A stretch of 43,795 bases of DNA from an uncultured Eubacteriales bacterium (GCA_949744075.1 CATJWI010000099.1:1-43795); one strand, 5' to 3'; positions 32,773 through 41,010 are shown, numbered from the stretch's first letter. Numbers and translations: made by a program. Notes: generated by a model from the letters alone, not told the origin.

Positions 32773-33213
32773 TCAGCCGCCCAAAAGTTCACAGCGGACC
32801 ACGCCCTTCTCCCCCGATACCCGCTCCAGCAGTTCCTCGGTGGTCATTCCCAGACCGGAGGTCTCCGCCCCGATGCTCACCGCCGCGCTCCCGCCGGCCG
32901 GGATACTCTGATTGATGGTAAGGATGTTGGCGCCGCACTGGGCAAATTGGTTCAGCACTGCAGACAGCACGCCCGGCTCATTTTTCAGCAGGACCTGAAA
33001 GTTGAGGATCCGCCCGTTGAGCATATCCCGGAAGGGCCGGACTGCGTCTTTGTACTTATAAAAAGCGCTGCGGCTGATCCCCACCTGAACGGCGGCCTGA
33101 TTCACCGTGCCGCACTCTCCGGTATCCAATAACCGCTTCGCCTCCACCACCTTCAAAAAGATCTCCGGCAGGGCTTGGGCGTCTACGATAAAATATTGAG
33201 GATGTGTTCCCAT
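32773..33213 (-). CDS. pheB: ACT domain protein of the PheB (UPF0735) family
   Basis: This 146-residue protein has an N-terminal helical part with a helix-turn-helix-like segment (VNQAAVQVGISRSAFYKYK, about 38-56) and a C-terminal ACT domain (about 68-146, NFQVLLKNEPGVLSAVLNQF onward). The family lies upstream of hom in many Firmicutes and is presumed an amino-acid-sensing regulator, though the name PheB does not prove a role in phenylalanine synthesis. The ATG follows GAAGGAGC at 33213; the longer upstream frame lacks similarity. It opens the operon with hom and lysC. Confidence 0.88.
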   Translation of the reverse strand: MGTHPQYFIVDAQALPEIFLKVVEAKRLLDTGECGTVNQAAVQVGISRSAFYKYKDAVRPFRDMLNGRILNFQVLLKNEPGVLSAVLNQFAQCGANILTINQSIPAGGSAAVSIGAETSGLGMTTEELLERVSGEKGVVRCELLGG

Positions 33214-33274
33214 CTTATGCTCCTTCTCTTCATCTGTCCACGGTATGAAGCCATTTGTTTTTCTGTTGTGCTCT

Positions 33275-33303
33275 ATTGTAGCACAGGGCGTGGACAAACG
33301 CAA
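33275..33303 (-). promoter_or_regulatory. Promoter of the pheB-hom-lysC operon
   Basis: On the minus strand TTGCGT (33298-33303), a 17-base spacer and TACAAT (33275-33280) lie about 62 bases before the start codon. The short leader shows no T-box or lysine riboswitch. Confidence 0.7.
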
Positions 33304-33378
33304 CGCTCCCCCGGGTAAAAAAGTATCCAATTTCCCTCCCCGCAAAGGGACGTCTTTTGGACTTTTTATTCGAAATAC

Positions 33379-33410
33379 ACGAAAGAGCGTGCCGAAGCAC
33401 GCTCTTTCGT
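33379..33410 (-). terminator. Hairpin after the penicillin-binding protein gene
   Basis: A perfect 14-base stem (33379-33392 with 33397-33410) has a TTCG tetraloop on the minus strand, nine bases after the stop. The following T content is low (GTATTT), so termination may be partial. Confidence 0.75.
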
Positions 33411-33419
33411 TCTTTCCTG

Positions 33420-36146
33420 TCAAGCGCCGGGCGGCAGCAACGGCTCCTCGGAAGGCGGCAGGACCACCGGAGGCTCCGTAGCCTCCGGAGTGGGCGTCGC
33501 CGGACTGCTCTGCACCGGGTGCGGCGGTGTGTTGGTCTCCACTGCCGGCGGATTGCTCACACCGGGACCGGTCGTCTCCCCGGGACGGACGATGTGTCCT
33601 CCCCCGCCGCCTCCATTGGGCCAGGTAGAGGGGTCTCTGGAATCAAAGTTGGGATCCTCCTCCCGGGTGGGCCAGGTGGAGGGGTTGGTGGGATCAAATT
33701 TGCCTGGATCATAGGGCTCCGGCTCCACCGGGATCTCCTCGGTGTGGACGGTACAGGTCCCCGCCTCCTCCATAGCGCTGCGGAAATAGGCGTTGTCCTC
33801 CGGAATCACACCTCCCACATATTCCCGCTCAATATCCAGCACTGCTACGCTGATCCGCCCCTTGGTCTCGGAACCGTCCTCATTTACCTCCACCTCAGGG
33901 CAAAATTCTCCCGCCAGATGATACCGCCCCGAGGGCTCTCCGGCGTCATTGAGCACCGGGTCTGCAGTACAGACCTCCACCATAACATGGGCTTCACAGT
34001 ACTCTGTGGGCAGATCCTCCGGGAAGAAGTAGCCCACCCCTACCCTGCTGCCCCGCATATCGCTCTTGCAGGCCTCGGTGGCCAACAGGCCGGTGTCCAG
34101 GCAATACTCCTCCCGCACCAGGCCGTCCATCTGGTTAAAGCCCCGGTTCTCCAGCCCTTCATGGACCTGACTCATGACCTGCCGCCACAAATTGGCCGCC
34201 GGGTTGCCCGACACCCGGATCCGCTCCGGGGTGGCGTAGCCCACCCAGACCGCGGCAGTATAATAGGGCGTATAGCCCACAAACCAGCGGTCGTTATAGG
34301 AGTTGGTGGAACCGGTCTTACCGGCAATGGTCATCCCAGGGAAGCTGGCTGCGGAACCTGAACCGTCGTTCACCACGTCCTTGAGTAACTCGTTGATATA
34401 GTAAACGGTCTTCTCCTTCAATACCGGCTCCCCCACCGTATCTTTGGTGAGGATCTCCTTTCCGTTGGAATCCACCACCTTGGAATAGGTCCTAGGTTCA
34501 ATATAGACGCCGTTTCTAGAGAAGACTGAGTAGGCGCCCGCCATATCCATGGTGGTGACGCCATTGGTCAGTCCGCCCAGAGCCATCTGGGAATAGCCAA
34601 TGTCAGAATACTCCTGTCCATTGATAACCTTGCTGGTCACCAGATGGGTCTCGTCAATGCCGAACTTCTCCAGCAGATACTCATAGCCCACATCGGGAGT
34701 CACCTTTTGAAGCACCCGCACCGCCACTGTATTGGTGGAATTCGTTACCGCGTTGGATACGGTCATCTGGCCGGTATACCGGTGGTTCACATTGCTGGGC
34801 CAGGGATCGCCGTTGAGCAGCATGGGCGCGCTGTCCTCAAAGACGGAATAGGGTGTGATCAGCCCCATCTCCAGAGCCGGGGCGTAAACGGCCAGGGGCT
34901 TGATGGAAGAACCCGGCTGCCGAAGGGCCCGGCTGGCCAGGTTGTAGCCTCTGGTATCCGCCGCCGTCTTCTCCCCCATCTTTCCCGCCAGGGCCGATAC
35001 ATTGCCCCGCTGGTCCACCACCACGATGGCCGACTGGAGCTGTTGACCCGAAGCCGAAGTGTGGGGCAGGTTTTCCGCGTTGGAATAAATGTTGTCCACC
35101 GCCGCCTGGACTCGGGGATCGATGCAGGCATAGATCTTTAACCCGCCGGAATACACCAGGTCGGAGGCCACCAACTCCGAGTATCCATTCTGCTCCATCA
35201 GGTCACGGGTCACATCCGTAATGACCTGCTCGGTATACCAGCTGTAAAGGGTATTGCTTTGCCCATCGCTCTGGCCGCTACGAAACTCCAGCTGCTCCAC
35301 CTTGGCCGCGTCGCACTGCTCCTGGGTGATATACCCGTCCCGGGCCATAGCGTCCAGCACGATCCCCCGCCGGGCCAGGTTATTCTCCGGGTGGGTATAG
35401 GGGTCATAGAGAGAAGGATTATTGGTAATGCCGATGAGGCTGGCGCACTCGGCCAGGCTCAGCTCGGAGACATTTTTGCCGAAGTAGGCGTAGGAGGCCG
35501 TATAGACGCCGTAACACTTCCGCCCGAAATAGACATAGTTCAGATACCACTCCAGCGTCTGCTTCTTGGAATACTTCTTATCGAACTCCAGCGCCTTGAA
35601 GATCTCCAGCACCTTCCGCTTCACTGTCACATCGTCATACTGGGTCAGATTTTTGATCAGCTGCTGGGTGATGGTGGAGCCGCCCTGGGTCCTGCCGCCG
35701 GTAAAGGTGGTGATGGCGCTCTTTGCCGTCCGGAGCCAATCCACACCGTTGTGCTCATAGAACCGGCGGTCCTCAATGGCCACCAGGGCGTTGATCAGGT
35801 TCTGGGGCAGCTCGTCATAGGTGATCAGCACCCGGTTCTGATCCCCGTGGAGGGTCTCGTATTCCACTTCTTCCCCGGTCACGGGGTCGATGTAATAAAT
35901 GGTGCTGGACAGGTTCATGGGGTAATCCGCCACGTCCATGTCCGACTGAGGCAGGATCACGTTCTTGATGTAGACCGCTCCAAAACAGGCCATAAAGGCA
36001 CAGGTGATGATCCCCACCAGGAACAGCGTTCCCAGCGCCCTCAATATCCCAAGGGCAATATTTCTCTTCCGGCGGCGACGGCGTTTCTTGGGTGCCGGGG
36101 TCCCCGCAGCCCGCTCTTGGGACTGCCTCGCAGGCTGTTCAGCCAT
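33420..36146 (-). CDS. Class A penicillin-binding protein (PBP1a-like)
   Basis: This bifunctional cell-wall synthase polymerises glycan and cross-links peptides. The 908-residue protein has a basic cytoplasmic tail (KKRRRRRKR), one membrane anchor (about 31-60) and a GT51 transglycosylase domain with catalytic Glu125 in IEDRRFYEH and GGSTITQQLIKNL. The transpeptidase domain has Ser413 and Lys416 of SSIK and KTGS at 610-613. Residues beyond about 760 form a low-complexity, Pro-rich tail with a PSTWP repeat and Gly run. The ATG follows AAAAGGAGG. Two clustered upstream starts were not seen. Confidence 0.95.
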   Translation of the reverse strand: MAEQPARQSQERAAGTPAPKKRRRRRKRNIALGILRALGTLFLVGIITCAFMACFGAVYIKNVILPQSDMDVADYPMNLSSTIYYIDPVTGEEVEYETLHGDQNRVLITYDELPQNLINALVAIEDRRFYEHNGVDWLRTAKSAITTFTGGRTQGGSTITQQLIKNLTQYDDVTVKRKVLEIFKALEFDKKYSKKQTLEWYLNYVYFGRKCYGVYTASYAYFGKNVSELSLAECASLIGITNNPSLYDPYTHPENNLARRGIVLDAMARDGYITQEQCDAAKVEQLEFRSGQSDGQSNTLYSWYTEQVITDVTRDLMEQNGYSELVASDLVYSGGLKIYACIDPRVQAAVDNIYSNAENLPHTSASGQQLQSAIVVVDQRGNVSALAGKMGEKTAADTRGYNLASRALRQPGSSIKPLAVYAPALEMGLITPYSVFEDSAPMLLNGDPWPSNVNHRYTGQMTVSNAVTNSTNTVAVRVLQKVTPDVGYEYLLEKFGIDETHLVTSKVINGQEYSDIGYSQMALGGLTNGVTTMDMAGAYSVFSRNGVYIEPRTYSKVVDSNGKEILTKDTVGEPVLKEKTVYYINELLKDVVNDGSGSAASFPGMTIAGKTGSTNSYNDRWFVGYTPYYTAAVWVGYATPERIRVSGNPAANLWRQVMSQVHEGLENRGFNQMDGLVREEYCLDTGLLATEACKSDMRGSRVGVGYFFPEDLPTEYCEAHVMVEVCTADPVLNDAGEPSGRYHLAGEFCPEVEVNEDGSETKGRISVAVLDIEREYVGGVIPEDNAYFRSAMEEAGTCTVHTEEIPVEPEPYDPGKFDPTNPSTWPTREEDPNFDSRDPSTWPNGGGGGGHIVRPGETTGPGVSNPPAVETNTPPHPVQSSPATPTPEATEPPVVLPPSEEPLLPPGA

Positions 36147-36203
36147 ATAAAATACCTCCTTTTCAGGGGTGCTTTGGTAAGATTGGTATAAAAAGACTTA
36201 TAC

Positions 36204-36231
36204 ATTATACCACGCTTGGCCATTTTGTCCA
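36204..36231 (-). promoter_or_regulatory. Promoter of the penicillin-binding protein gene
   Basis: On the minus strand TGGACA (36226-36231), a 16-base spacer and a perfect TATAAT (36204-36209). The -35 differs from TTGACA by one base. It faces away from the DUF1292 promoter 66 bases to the right. Confidence 0.6.
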
Positions 36232-36296
36232 CACCAAATATTTACAATTTTATCCACCCCTTTGGTCTGTCGGCAAAAATTTCGCTCTTCCCCACC

Positions 36297-36325
36297 TTGC
36301 TTTTTCCCGGTATCCGGGGTACAAT
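36297..36325 (+). promoter_or_regulatory. Promoter of the DUF1292 gene
   Basis: TTGCTT (36297-36302), a 17-base spacer and TACAAT (36320-36325) lie 36 bases before the start codon of the DUF1292 gene. Confidence 0.7.
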
Positions 36326-36361
36326 AGACCTGCCAAAACAAACCAAGAAGGAGGCCAGGAC

Positions 36362-36667
36362 ATGAGCGAGGAATTTGGTCCCGACTTCATCTCTGTTACT
36401 GACGAGGACGGAAATGAATTTGAACTGGAGCATGTGGACACCATAGAGTACAAGGGGCAGGTCTACATGGCCTTCTTCCCTGCCGACACCACGGAGGAAG
36501 GCGCTGATGAGGAGGAAGAGACCGGCCTTATCATCCTGAAGGCCGTGGATGTAAACGGCGAGGAGCAGCTTTCCACCCTGGACACCGAGGAGGAGCTGGA
36601 GGAGGTCTACGACCGGTTTATGGAGGTTCTCTTCCAGGAGGAGGATGAGGAAGCTCCCCAGTCTTGA
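36362..36667 (+). CDS. DUF1292 (UPF0473) family protein
   Basis: This 101-residue, strongly acidic protein matches the DUF1292 pattern. ITVTDEDGNEFELEHVDTIEYKGQVYMAFFP-like segments are followed by an acidic linker and IILKAVDVNGEEQLSTLDTEEELEEVYDRFMEVL at the C-terminus. The family (Bacillus YrzB) is widespread in Firmicutes with unknown function, usually near ruvX and alaS; here ruvX is 4 kb away on the other strand. The ATG at 36362 follows AAGAAGGAGG. It is followed directly by the candidate 6S RNA and a terminator. Confidence 0.85.
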   Translation: MSEEFGPDFISVTDEDGNEFELEHVDTIEYKGQVYMAFFPADTTEEGADEEEETGLIILKAVDVNGEEQLSTLDTEEELEEVYDRFMEVLFQEEDEEAPQS

Positions 36668-36670
36668 GCG

Positions 36671-36862
36671 TTTCTCCCTGCCTGGTTCGTGATGGGCCCT
36701 TTTAAACCCACATTTATGAAACGGGACGCTGACTCACGCTGCGGTTTGCAGACCTCCCGGCCCCAGGCCGGACGTTGGGAGCAATAAAGCGGCGCGGAGG
36801 CGACCCACCTGCCGGAGACGTGCAGGTTTTAATTGGGTCCACACGGCTATGGCGGGGGTTCT
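36671..36862 (+). ncRNA. ssrS: Probable 6S RNA
   Basis: About 190 noncoding bases between the DUF1292 gene and a terminator fold into a rod. CCCTGCC (36676-36682) pairs with GGCGGGG (36851-36857), CGTG (36688-36691) with CACG (36842-36845), and TGGGCCC (36693-36699) with GGGTCCA (36835-36841). An open central region (TTTTAAACCCACATTTATG) and a terminal nested hairpin (CTCCC/GGGAG and CCGGCC/GGCCGG) follow. Length, long-range helix and central bubble fit 6S RNA, which binds sigma-A RNA polymerase. The tcdA gene (yrvM) lies near, as I recall it does beside B. subtilis bsrA. No own promoter was seen. Confidence 0.55.
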
Positions 36863-36871
36863 TCTTTTTCT

Positions 36872-36897
36872 AAAACCGCCCTTTCCGGCGGTTTTTT
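36872..36897 (+). terminator. Terminator after the 6S-like RNA
   Basis: AAAACCGCC (36872-36880) pairs with GGCGGTTTT around a six-base loop and is followed by further T. It lies ten bases after the candidate RNA and ahead of the next promoter. Confidence 0.9.
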
Positions 36898-36919
36898 CTT
36901 GTTTTCGCCGCTTTGGGAC

Positions 36920-36948
36920 TTGAAAGCGGCGGCGCTTTCTTGTATAAT
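36920..36948 (+). promoter_or_regulatory. Promoter of the PpiC-type foldase gene
   Basis: TTGAAA (36920-36925), a 17-base spacer and a perfect TATAAT (36943-36948) with an extended TG at 36941-36942. The leader to the start codon at 37025 is about 70 bases; I see no riboswitch in it. Confidence 0.8.
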
Positions 36949-37024
36949 AACAAAATGCGTCGAGCGTTTCCACATCCTGGTACGCCTGACAGGCAGGTAT
37001 TAAATTGAGAGGACTGAACTTTGC

Positions 37025-38755
37025 ATGAGCGCATCGAATAAGAAGCAGCAGCGGAAGGCCGCCATGGCGGAGGGCCTGACCCAGCGTCAATTGAAGGAGC
37101 AGGCTGAGGCCGCGGCCGCCAAGAGAAAGAAAACCGCCTATACCGTTGTGGGCGTAGTTTGTGCCGTGGCCGCAGTGGCCCTGCTGGTCTGGAACAACTT
37201 TGGCTCCTGGACAGAGCGCAGCCACCAGAACGCCGTGGCTGCCACTGTCGGCGGCGTGGATTACACGGTGGCCGACCTGGCGTACTACTACGCCGGGGCC
37301 ATGAACACGGAGGCCTCCATGTACCAGTACTATTCTCAGTTAGGCATCTCCTCCCCCTATAACCCCTATGCCGACGCGGGGGCCCAGTGGCAGGACGAAG
37401 CCAACGGCGTCACCTACGCCGACTACTTCCGGCAGGAGGCCTTGGACTCCCTGCAGCAGACCGCCGCCATCTGCGCCGCCGCCAAGGCCGAGGGTTACAC
37501 CCTCTCCGAGGCCGGCCAGCAGCAGATCACCGACCAGCTGGCCCAGATCGATGTGGTCTGCGCTCAGAACGGCCTGACCCGGGGCGCCTACTTCTCCCAG
37601 GTCTACGGCATCAGCGAGAAGGTCTTTGTCCGCAACTACACCAACGACGTCCTTGCTGACGAGTACGCCACCTACCACAATGACAGCATTACCTATACCG
37701 ACGCGGACCTCCAAGCCTATTACAAGGAGGATCCCGACAACCTGGACAGCTACGACTACCGGAGCTTCTTCATCAGCGGCGATGCGGCCGACCCCACCGA
37801 TGAGAACGGCGAGCCCCTGGTGGACGCCGACGGCAACACCATCACCGCCAGCGATGAGGAAAAGACCGCCGCCATGGAGGCCGCCAAGGCAGCCGCCGCC
37901 GAGGCCGTGGCCGCCATCGAGGCCTCCGAGGACCGGGAGGCCGCCTTCATCGCCGCCGCCCCCCAATATGTCTCCGAGACCGTGCGGGACGCCTACTCCT
38001 CCCCCGAGTATTCCCTCAGCGAGGGCGTCCTGGGCAACAACCTGACCCGTAGCAGCTCCGCCATCGCCACCTGGCTCATGGACAGCGGCCGGAAAAGCGG
38101 CGATGTGACCGCCATTGAGTCCACCAATTCCACTTCCGGCAACGGCTATTTCGTTGTCATGTTCCTGGACCGGTACCTGGACGAGGACAACTCCGTAAAT
38201 ATCCGCCACATCCTCATTAAGGCCGAGACCACCGAGGAGGACCAGCTGGACGACAACCAGCAGCCCATCCCCTCTCAGGAGGCCTTGGACGCTGCCAAGG
38301 AAAAGGCCCAGGCCCTTATGGACGAGTGGCAGGCGGGAGATAAGACCGCCGAGAGCTTCGGCATCCTGGCCAACGCCAACTCCGACGATCCCGGCTCCAA
38401 CACAAAGGGCGGCCGGTACGCCTATGTCAACGAGGGCGATATGTTTGCCGGCTTCAACGACTGGATCTTTGATCCCGCCCGCAAGAGCGGCGATGTGGGC
38501 CTGGTGGAAAATCCCCAGAGCGGCCAGCAGGGCTGGCACGTGGTTTACTTTGAGGGCACCGACGGCAGCTGGAAGGATGTGGCTGAGACTGCCAAGGCCA
38601 ACGCCGACCAGAGTGCCTGGCTCACCTCTGTCACCGAGGGCGTAGAGGCTGTGGCCACCGACGGCATGCAGTATGTCGGCTCCGCCAACACCGCCGTCCC
38701 CACCACTCCCGAGCCCAGCGAGTCTGTGGAGCCCACTGAGTCTCCCGAGGCTTGA
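37025..38755 (+). CDS. Membrane-anchored PpiC/SurA-type peptidylprolyl isomerase (foldase)
   Basis: This 576-residue protein has a charged cytoplasmic start, one membrane helix (about 38-56, TAYTVVGVVCAVAAVALLVW) and a large extracellular part. The N-terminal SurA-like helical region (70-260) precedes an Ala-rich, acidic linker and one parvulin PpiC domain (about 390-500) with VNIRHILIKAE and GGRYAYVNEGDMFAGFNDW. The tail is Pro/Ser/Glu-rich (TPEPSESVEPTESPEA). Such proteins help exported proteins fold near the membrane, as PrsA does, but this one has an uncleaved helix instead of a lipobox. It has its own promoter and ends at a strong terminator. Confidence 0.88.
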   Translation: MSASNKKQQRKAAMAEGLTQRQLKEQAEAAAAKRKKTAYTVVGVVCAVAAVALLVWNNFGSWTERSHQNAVAATVGGVDYTVADLAYYYAGAMNTEASMYQYYSQLGISSPYNPYADAGAQWQDEANGVTYADYFRQEALDSLQQTAAICAAAKAEGYTLSEAGQQQITDQLAQIDVVCAQNGLTRGAYFSQVYGISEKVFVRNYTNDVLADEYATYHNDSITYTDADLQAYYKEDPDNLDSYDYRSFFISGDAADPTDENGEPLVDADGNTITASDEEKTAAMEAAKAAAAEAVAAIEASEDREAAFIAAAPQYVSETVRDAYSSPEYSLSEGVLGNNLTRSSSAIATWLMDSGRKSGDVTAIESTNSTSGNGYFVVMFLDRYLDEDNSVNIRHILIKAETTEEDQLDDNQQPIPSQEALDAAKEKAQALMDEWQAGDKTAESFGILANANSDDPGSNTKGGRYAYVNEGDMFAGFNDWIFDPARKSGDVGLVENPQSGQQGWHVVYFEGTDGSWKDVAETAKANADQSAWLTSVTEGVEAVATDGMQYVGSANTAVPTTPEPSESVEPTESPEA

Positions 38756-38768
38756 CCGATATTCTGTT

Positions 38769-38807
38769 AAAGGGCCCCGCAGAGAACAGCTCTGCGGGGC
38801 CCTTTTT
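38769..38807 (+). terminator. Terminator after the foldase gene
   Basis: A 15-base GC-rich stem (AAGGGCCCCGCAGAG with its complement) around a five-base loop is followed by T5. It ends only 18 bases before the tcdA start, leaving no room for a separate promoter. Confidence 0.9.
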
Positions 38808-38824
38808 CAAAAGGAGATGTTTGT

Positions 38825-39553
38825 ATGGATGAAGCCTTTTTGCGGACCGAAATGCTCTTGGGCCCGGCTGCCATGGATAAGCTGACCCGAAGTCATGTAG
38901 CCGTATTGGGCCTGGGGGGCGTGGGAAGCTGGTGCGCCGAGGCCCTGGCCCGCTCCGGGGTGGGGACCCTGACCCTGGCCGACTGTGACGAGGTGGGCCG
39001 ATCCAATCTGAACCGGCAGCTGGAGGCCACCGTCGCCACCATCGGCCAGCCCAAAGCCCAAGCCATGGCAGAGCGGGTAACGCTGGTGGCTCCCCACTGT
39101 AAGGTCATCCCCCTTCCCTATCGTTACACCCCAGAGGACCGGGAGGTCTTTTTTGCCGGAAACTACGACTATATCGTCGATGCCATCGACCTGGTCTCCT
39201 GCAAGCTGGACCTGATCCAGACCGCACTCTCCCGGGGCCTCCCCATCGTCTCGGCCTTGGGCACCGGGAACAAGCTGGACCCCACCCGCTTCCAGATCAC
39301 CGACATCTCCAAGACCCAGGGCTGCCCCCTGGCCCGGGTGATCCGCAAAGAGCTGCGCGGCCGGGGCATCCTCCACCACCGGGTCCTCTGGTCTGACGAG
39401 GAGCCCGTCAAGCCCGCCCCCTCTGGCGGCGAGGCCCCTCCCCCGGGCCGCCGGAGCATCCCGGGCAGCGTGGCCTGGGTCCCCTCCTGCGCCGGTCTTA
39501 TGCTGGCGGGGGACGTGGTCCTCTCCCTCACAGAAAAAGAGCGGCTGCCTTAA
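38825..39553 (+). CDS. tcdA: tRNA threonylcarbamoyladenosine dehydratase
   Basis: TcdA (CsdL/YgdL, ThiF-like E1 family) cyclises t6A37 of tRNA to the ct6A hydantoin. The 242-residue protein starts with FLRTEMLLG and has the nucleotide motif VLGLGGVGSWCAEAL (Gly-rich loop 29-34), DCDEVGRSNLNRQ with the ATP-contacting Asp and Arg, and DAIDLVSCK. It has a shorter C-terminus than E. coli TcdA. The start follows AAAGGAGA, 18 bases after a terminator, so expression probably depends on read-through. It is followed by the split TSUP genes. Confidence 0.93.
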   Translation: MDEAFLRTEMLLGPAAMDKLTRSHVAVLGLGGVGSWCAEALARSGVGTLTLADCDEVGRSNLNRQLEATVATIGQPKAQAMAERVTLVAPHCKVIPLPYRYTPEDREVFFAGNYDYIVDAIDLVSCKLDLIQTALSRGLPIVSALGTGNKLDPTRFQITDISKTQGCPLARVIRKELRGRGILHHRVLWSDEEPVKPAPSGGEAPPPGRRSIPGSVAWVPSCAGLMLAGDVVLSLTEKERLP

Positions 39554-39572
39554 AATATTGCGTATAACAAAC

Positions 39573-39608
39573 CCACCTCCCGGCAAAATAACCGGGAGGT
39601 GGTCTTTT
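39573..39608 (+). terminator. Terminator-like hairpin holding the TSUP ribosome site
   Basis: A perfect 11-base stem (39573-39583 with 39592-39602) with an eight-base loop is followed by TCTTTTT and then the ATG at 39610. It can terminate tcdA transcripts. Its 3' arm contains GGGAGG, the only ribosome site for the next gene. Confidence 0.82.
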
Positions 39609-39609
39609 T

Positions 39610-39972
39610 ATGGAAAAAATCAAACTCCGCGCCGCCGTGGCCGGCGGAGCCGCCGGGCTCGTCAACGGCTTTTTCGGTGGCGGCGGCGGAATGTTATTGG
39701 TCCCCCTGCTCTCCCGCTGGCTTGGACTGGGAGACCGCAGGGCCTTTGCCACCTCGGTGGCCGTCATCCTGCCCCTGTGCATCCTGTCCTCCGCCATCTA
39801 CCTGTTCCGGGGCAGTCTGGAGCTGGCACCCGCCCTCCCCTACCTGATGGGCGGAGCTTTGGGCGGCCTTCTGGGCGGCAAGCTCTTCAAGGGGCTGAAC
39901 ATGGTCTGGCTCCGCCGGGGCTTTGCCCTGCTGATCCTTTACGCCGGAGTCCGCTCCGCCTTTTTTGCCTAA
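39610..39972 (+). CDS. TSUP (TauE/SafE) family transporter, N-terminal half protein
   Basis: This 120-residue protein has about four hydrophobic helices and matches the N-terminal half of TauE/SafE permeases. A Gly-rich motif GFFGGGGGMLLVPLL lies near residues 21-35, then ATSVAVILPL. Full permeases (about 240-270 residues) are made of two such four-helix halves; here they are separate genes. It overlaps the second half by one base (TAATG). The family exports sulfite, sulfonates or other organic anions; the substrate is unknown. The GGGAGG site is inside a terminator-like hairpin. It would be expected to pair with the next protein. Confidence 0.8.
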   Translation: MEKIKLRAAVAGGAAGLVNGFFGGGGGMLLVPLLSRWLGLGDRRAFATSVAVILPLCILSSAIYLFRGSLELAPALPYLMGGALGGLLGGKLFKGLNMVWLRRGFALLILYAGVRSAFFA

Positions 39973-40322
39973 TGGGGGCCGCCATCGCCGGGTTCGTCAC
40001 CGGGATCCTCTCCGGTTTTGGCGTGGGAGGCGGTACGCTGCTCCTGATCTATATGACCGTTTTTACCGGACTTCCCCAGACCCTGGCCCAGGGGATCAAC
40101 CTGCTCTACTTTCTCCCCACCGCCGCCCTGGCCTTGCCTGCCCACGTAAAAAACGGCTTCATCGAGCGCGGAGTCCTCCTCCCCGCCATCCTGTCCGGCC
40201 TTTTGGCCAGTGCCCTGGCCGCCTGGGCGGCCACCGGGCTGGATGTGGAGCTCCTCCACCGCTTCTTCGGCTATTTCCTCATCTATGTGGGCCTCTCAGA
40301 GCTATTTCGCAGACCCGCCTAA
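39972..40322 (+). CDS. TSUP (TauE/SafE) family transporter, C-terminal half protein
   Basis: This 116-residue protein has four hydrophobic helices and repeats the Gly-rich pattern as GILSGFGVGGGTLLLIYM, then QGINLLYFLPTAAL, typical of the second half of TauE/SafE. The start ATG overlaps the stop of the first half (TAATG), and there is no Shine-Dalgarno site, so translation by termination-reinitiation is likely. A -1 shift in the T6 run at 39961-39966 would join the two frames into one protein, since this frame is open upstream. No separate promoter is visible. Confidence 0.8.
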   Translation: MGAAIAGFVTGILSGFGVGGGTLLLIYMTVFTGLPQTLAQGINLLYFLPTAALALPAHVKNGFIERGVLLPAILSGLLASALAAWAATGLDVELLHRFFGYFLIYVGLSELFRRPA

Positions 40323-40390
40323 GCTTCACAGCGCCGTGCTCAGCCGGCACCCGGTAAGCCCTTCAAACCGCTCTGCCGCCTCTGGCATTG

Positions 40391-41010
40391 TCAGAAAAAC
40401 ACGGTAAAGCCCTGATAGTTGTTCCACATGGCGTAATACCGCTTAGGATTTTCCTCCCGTTCCAGGATGCCGTTTACCTTTTCCAGGACCGAGCAGTCTA
40501 TCCCGTCGTACTGGGCCCGGGCCTCGCTGGTACAGGGCCGTCCGCCGTAATGCAGAAAGATCAAAAAGCTCCCGTCTCCCCGCTCCCAGTCCACCCTGCT
40601 GTCATCCTGCTCCACCTCCGTAATGAACACTTCTCCCTCGGAAATGGACAGCAGTCCCCGGAAATAAGTCGGGGGACAGCGTCCCGATATCGTAGACCTC
40701 CGTATCCAGGGCGCAGACTTGGTGGGATAAGGGGCGCCAAACCCCTGTCTCCAGATCAAAATCCCCCATCCCAATGAGCCCCAGCAGATCCGCGTAGCCG
40801 CAGTTCTCCCCCTCCTGCTCCTCCAGCCGCTCCAATACCTCCTGGGAAAAGAAAAAGCCCAGCTTCTCCAGCACCTTTAGCTTGGCCATAAGAGGGACAT
40901 CCCGCCCAGCCTGATGTTGAGTCTCAAAGATGGAATCTAATATCCCGGAGACCTCCTGCGCCTCCTCCGGCTCTCTTTGGGGGCCGCCGAAGATCTCTAC
41001 ATTCTCCCAT
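40391..41010 (-). pseudogene. Uncharacterised gene after ruvX, broken by two apparent single-base frameshifts
   Basis: Three consecutive frames on the minus strand read as one protein of about 205 residues. The ATG at 41010 overlaps the ruvX stop (TGATG). Omitting one G of the GGG at 41006-41008 gives MENVEIFGGPQREPEEAQ, which runs through ATG 40889 (MAKLKVLEKLGFFFSQEVLE). Omitting one C of the C5 run (40671-40675) then joins YDIGTLSP to TYFRGLLSISEGEV and on to the stop at 40391. As written, intact pieces are 40602-40889 (95 residues) and 40391-40774. I recognise no family. Sequencing error in homopolymers is possible; otherwise the gene is decayed. Confidence 0.6.

Noticed and set aside
33214-33274. 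Lysine riboswitch upstream of pheB-hom-lysC
   Set aside because: The leader is about 60 bases, far too short, and shows no conserved riboswitch sequence.
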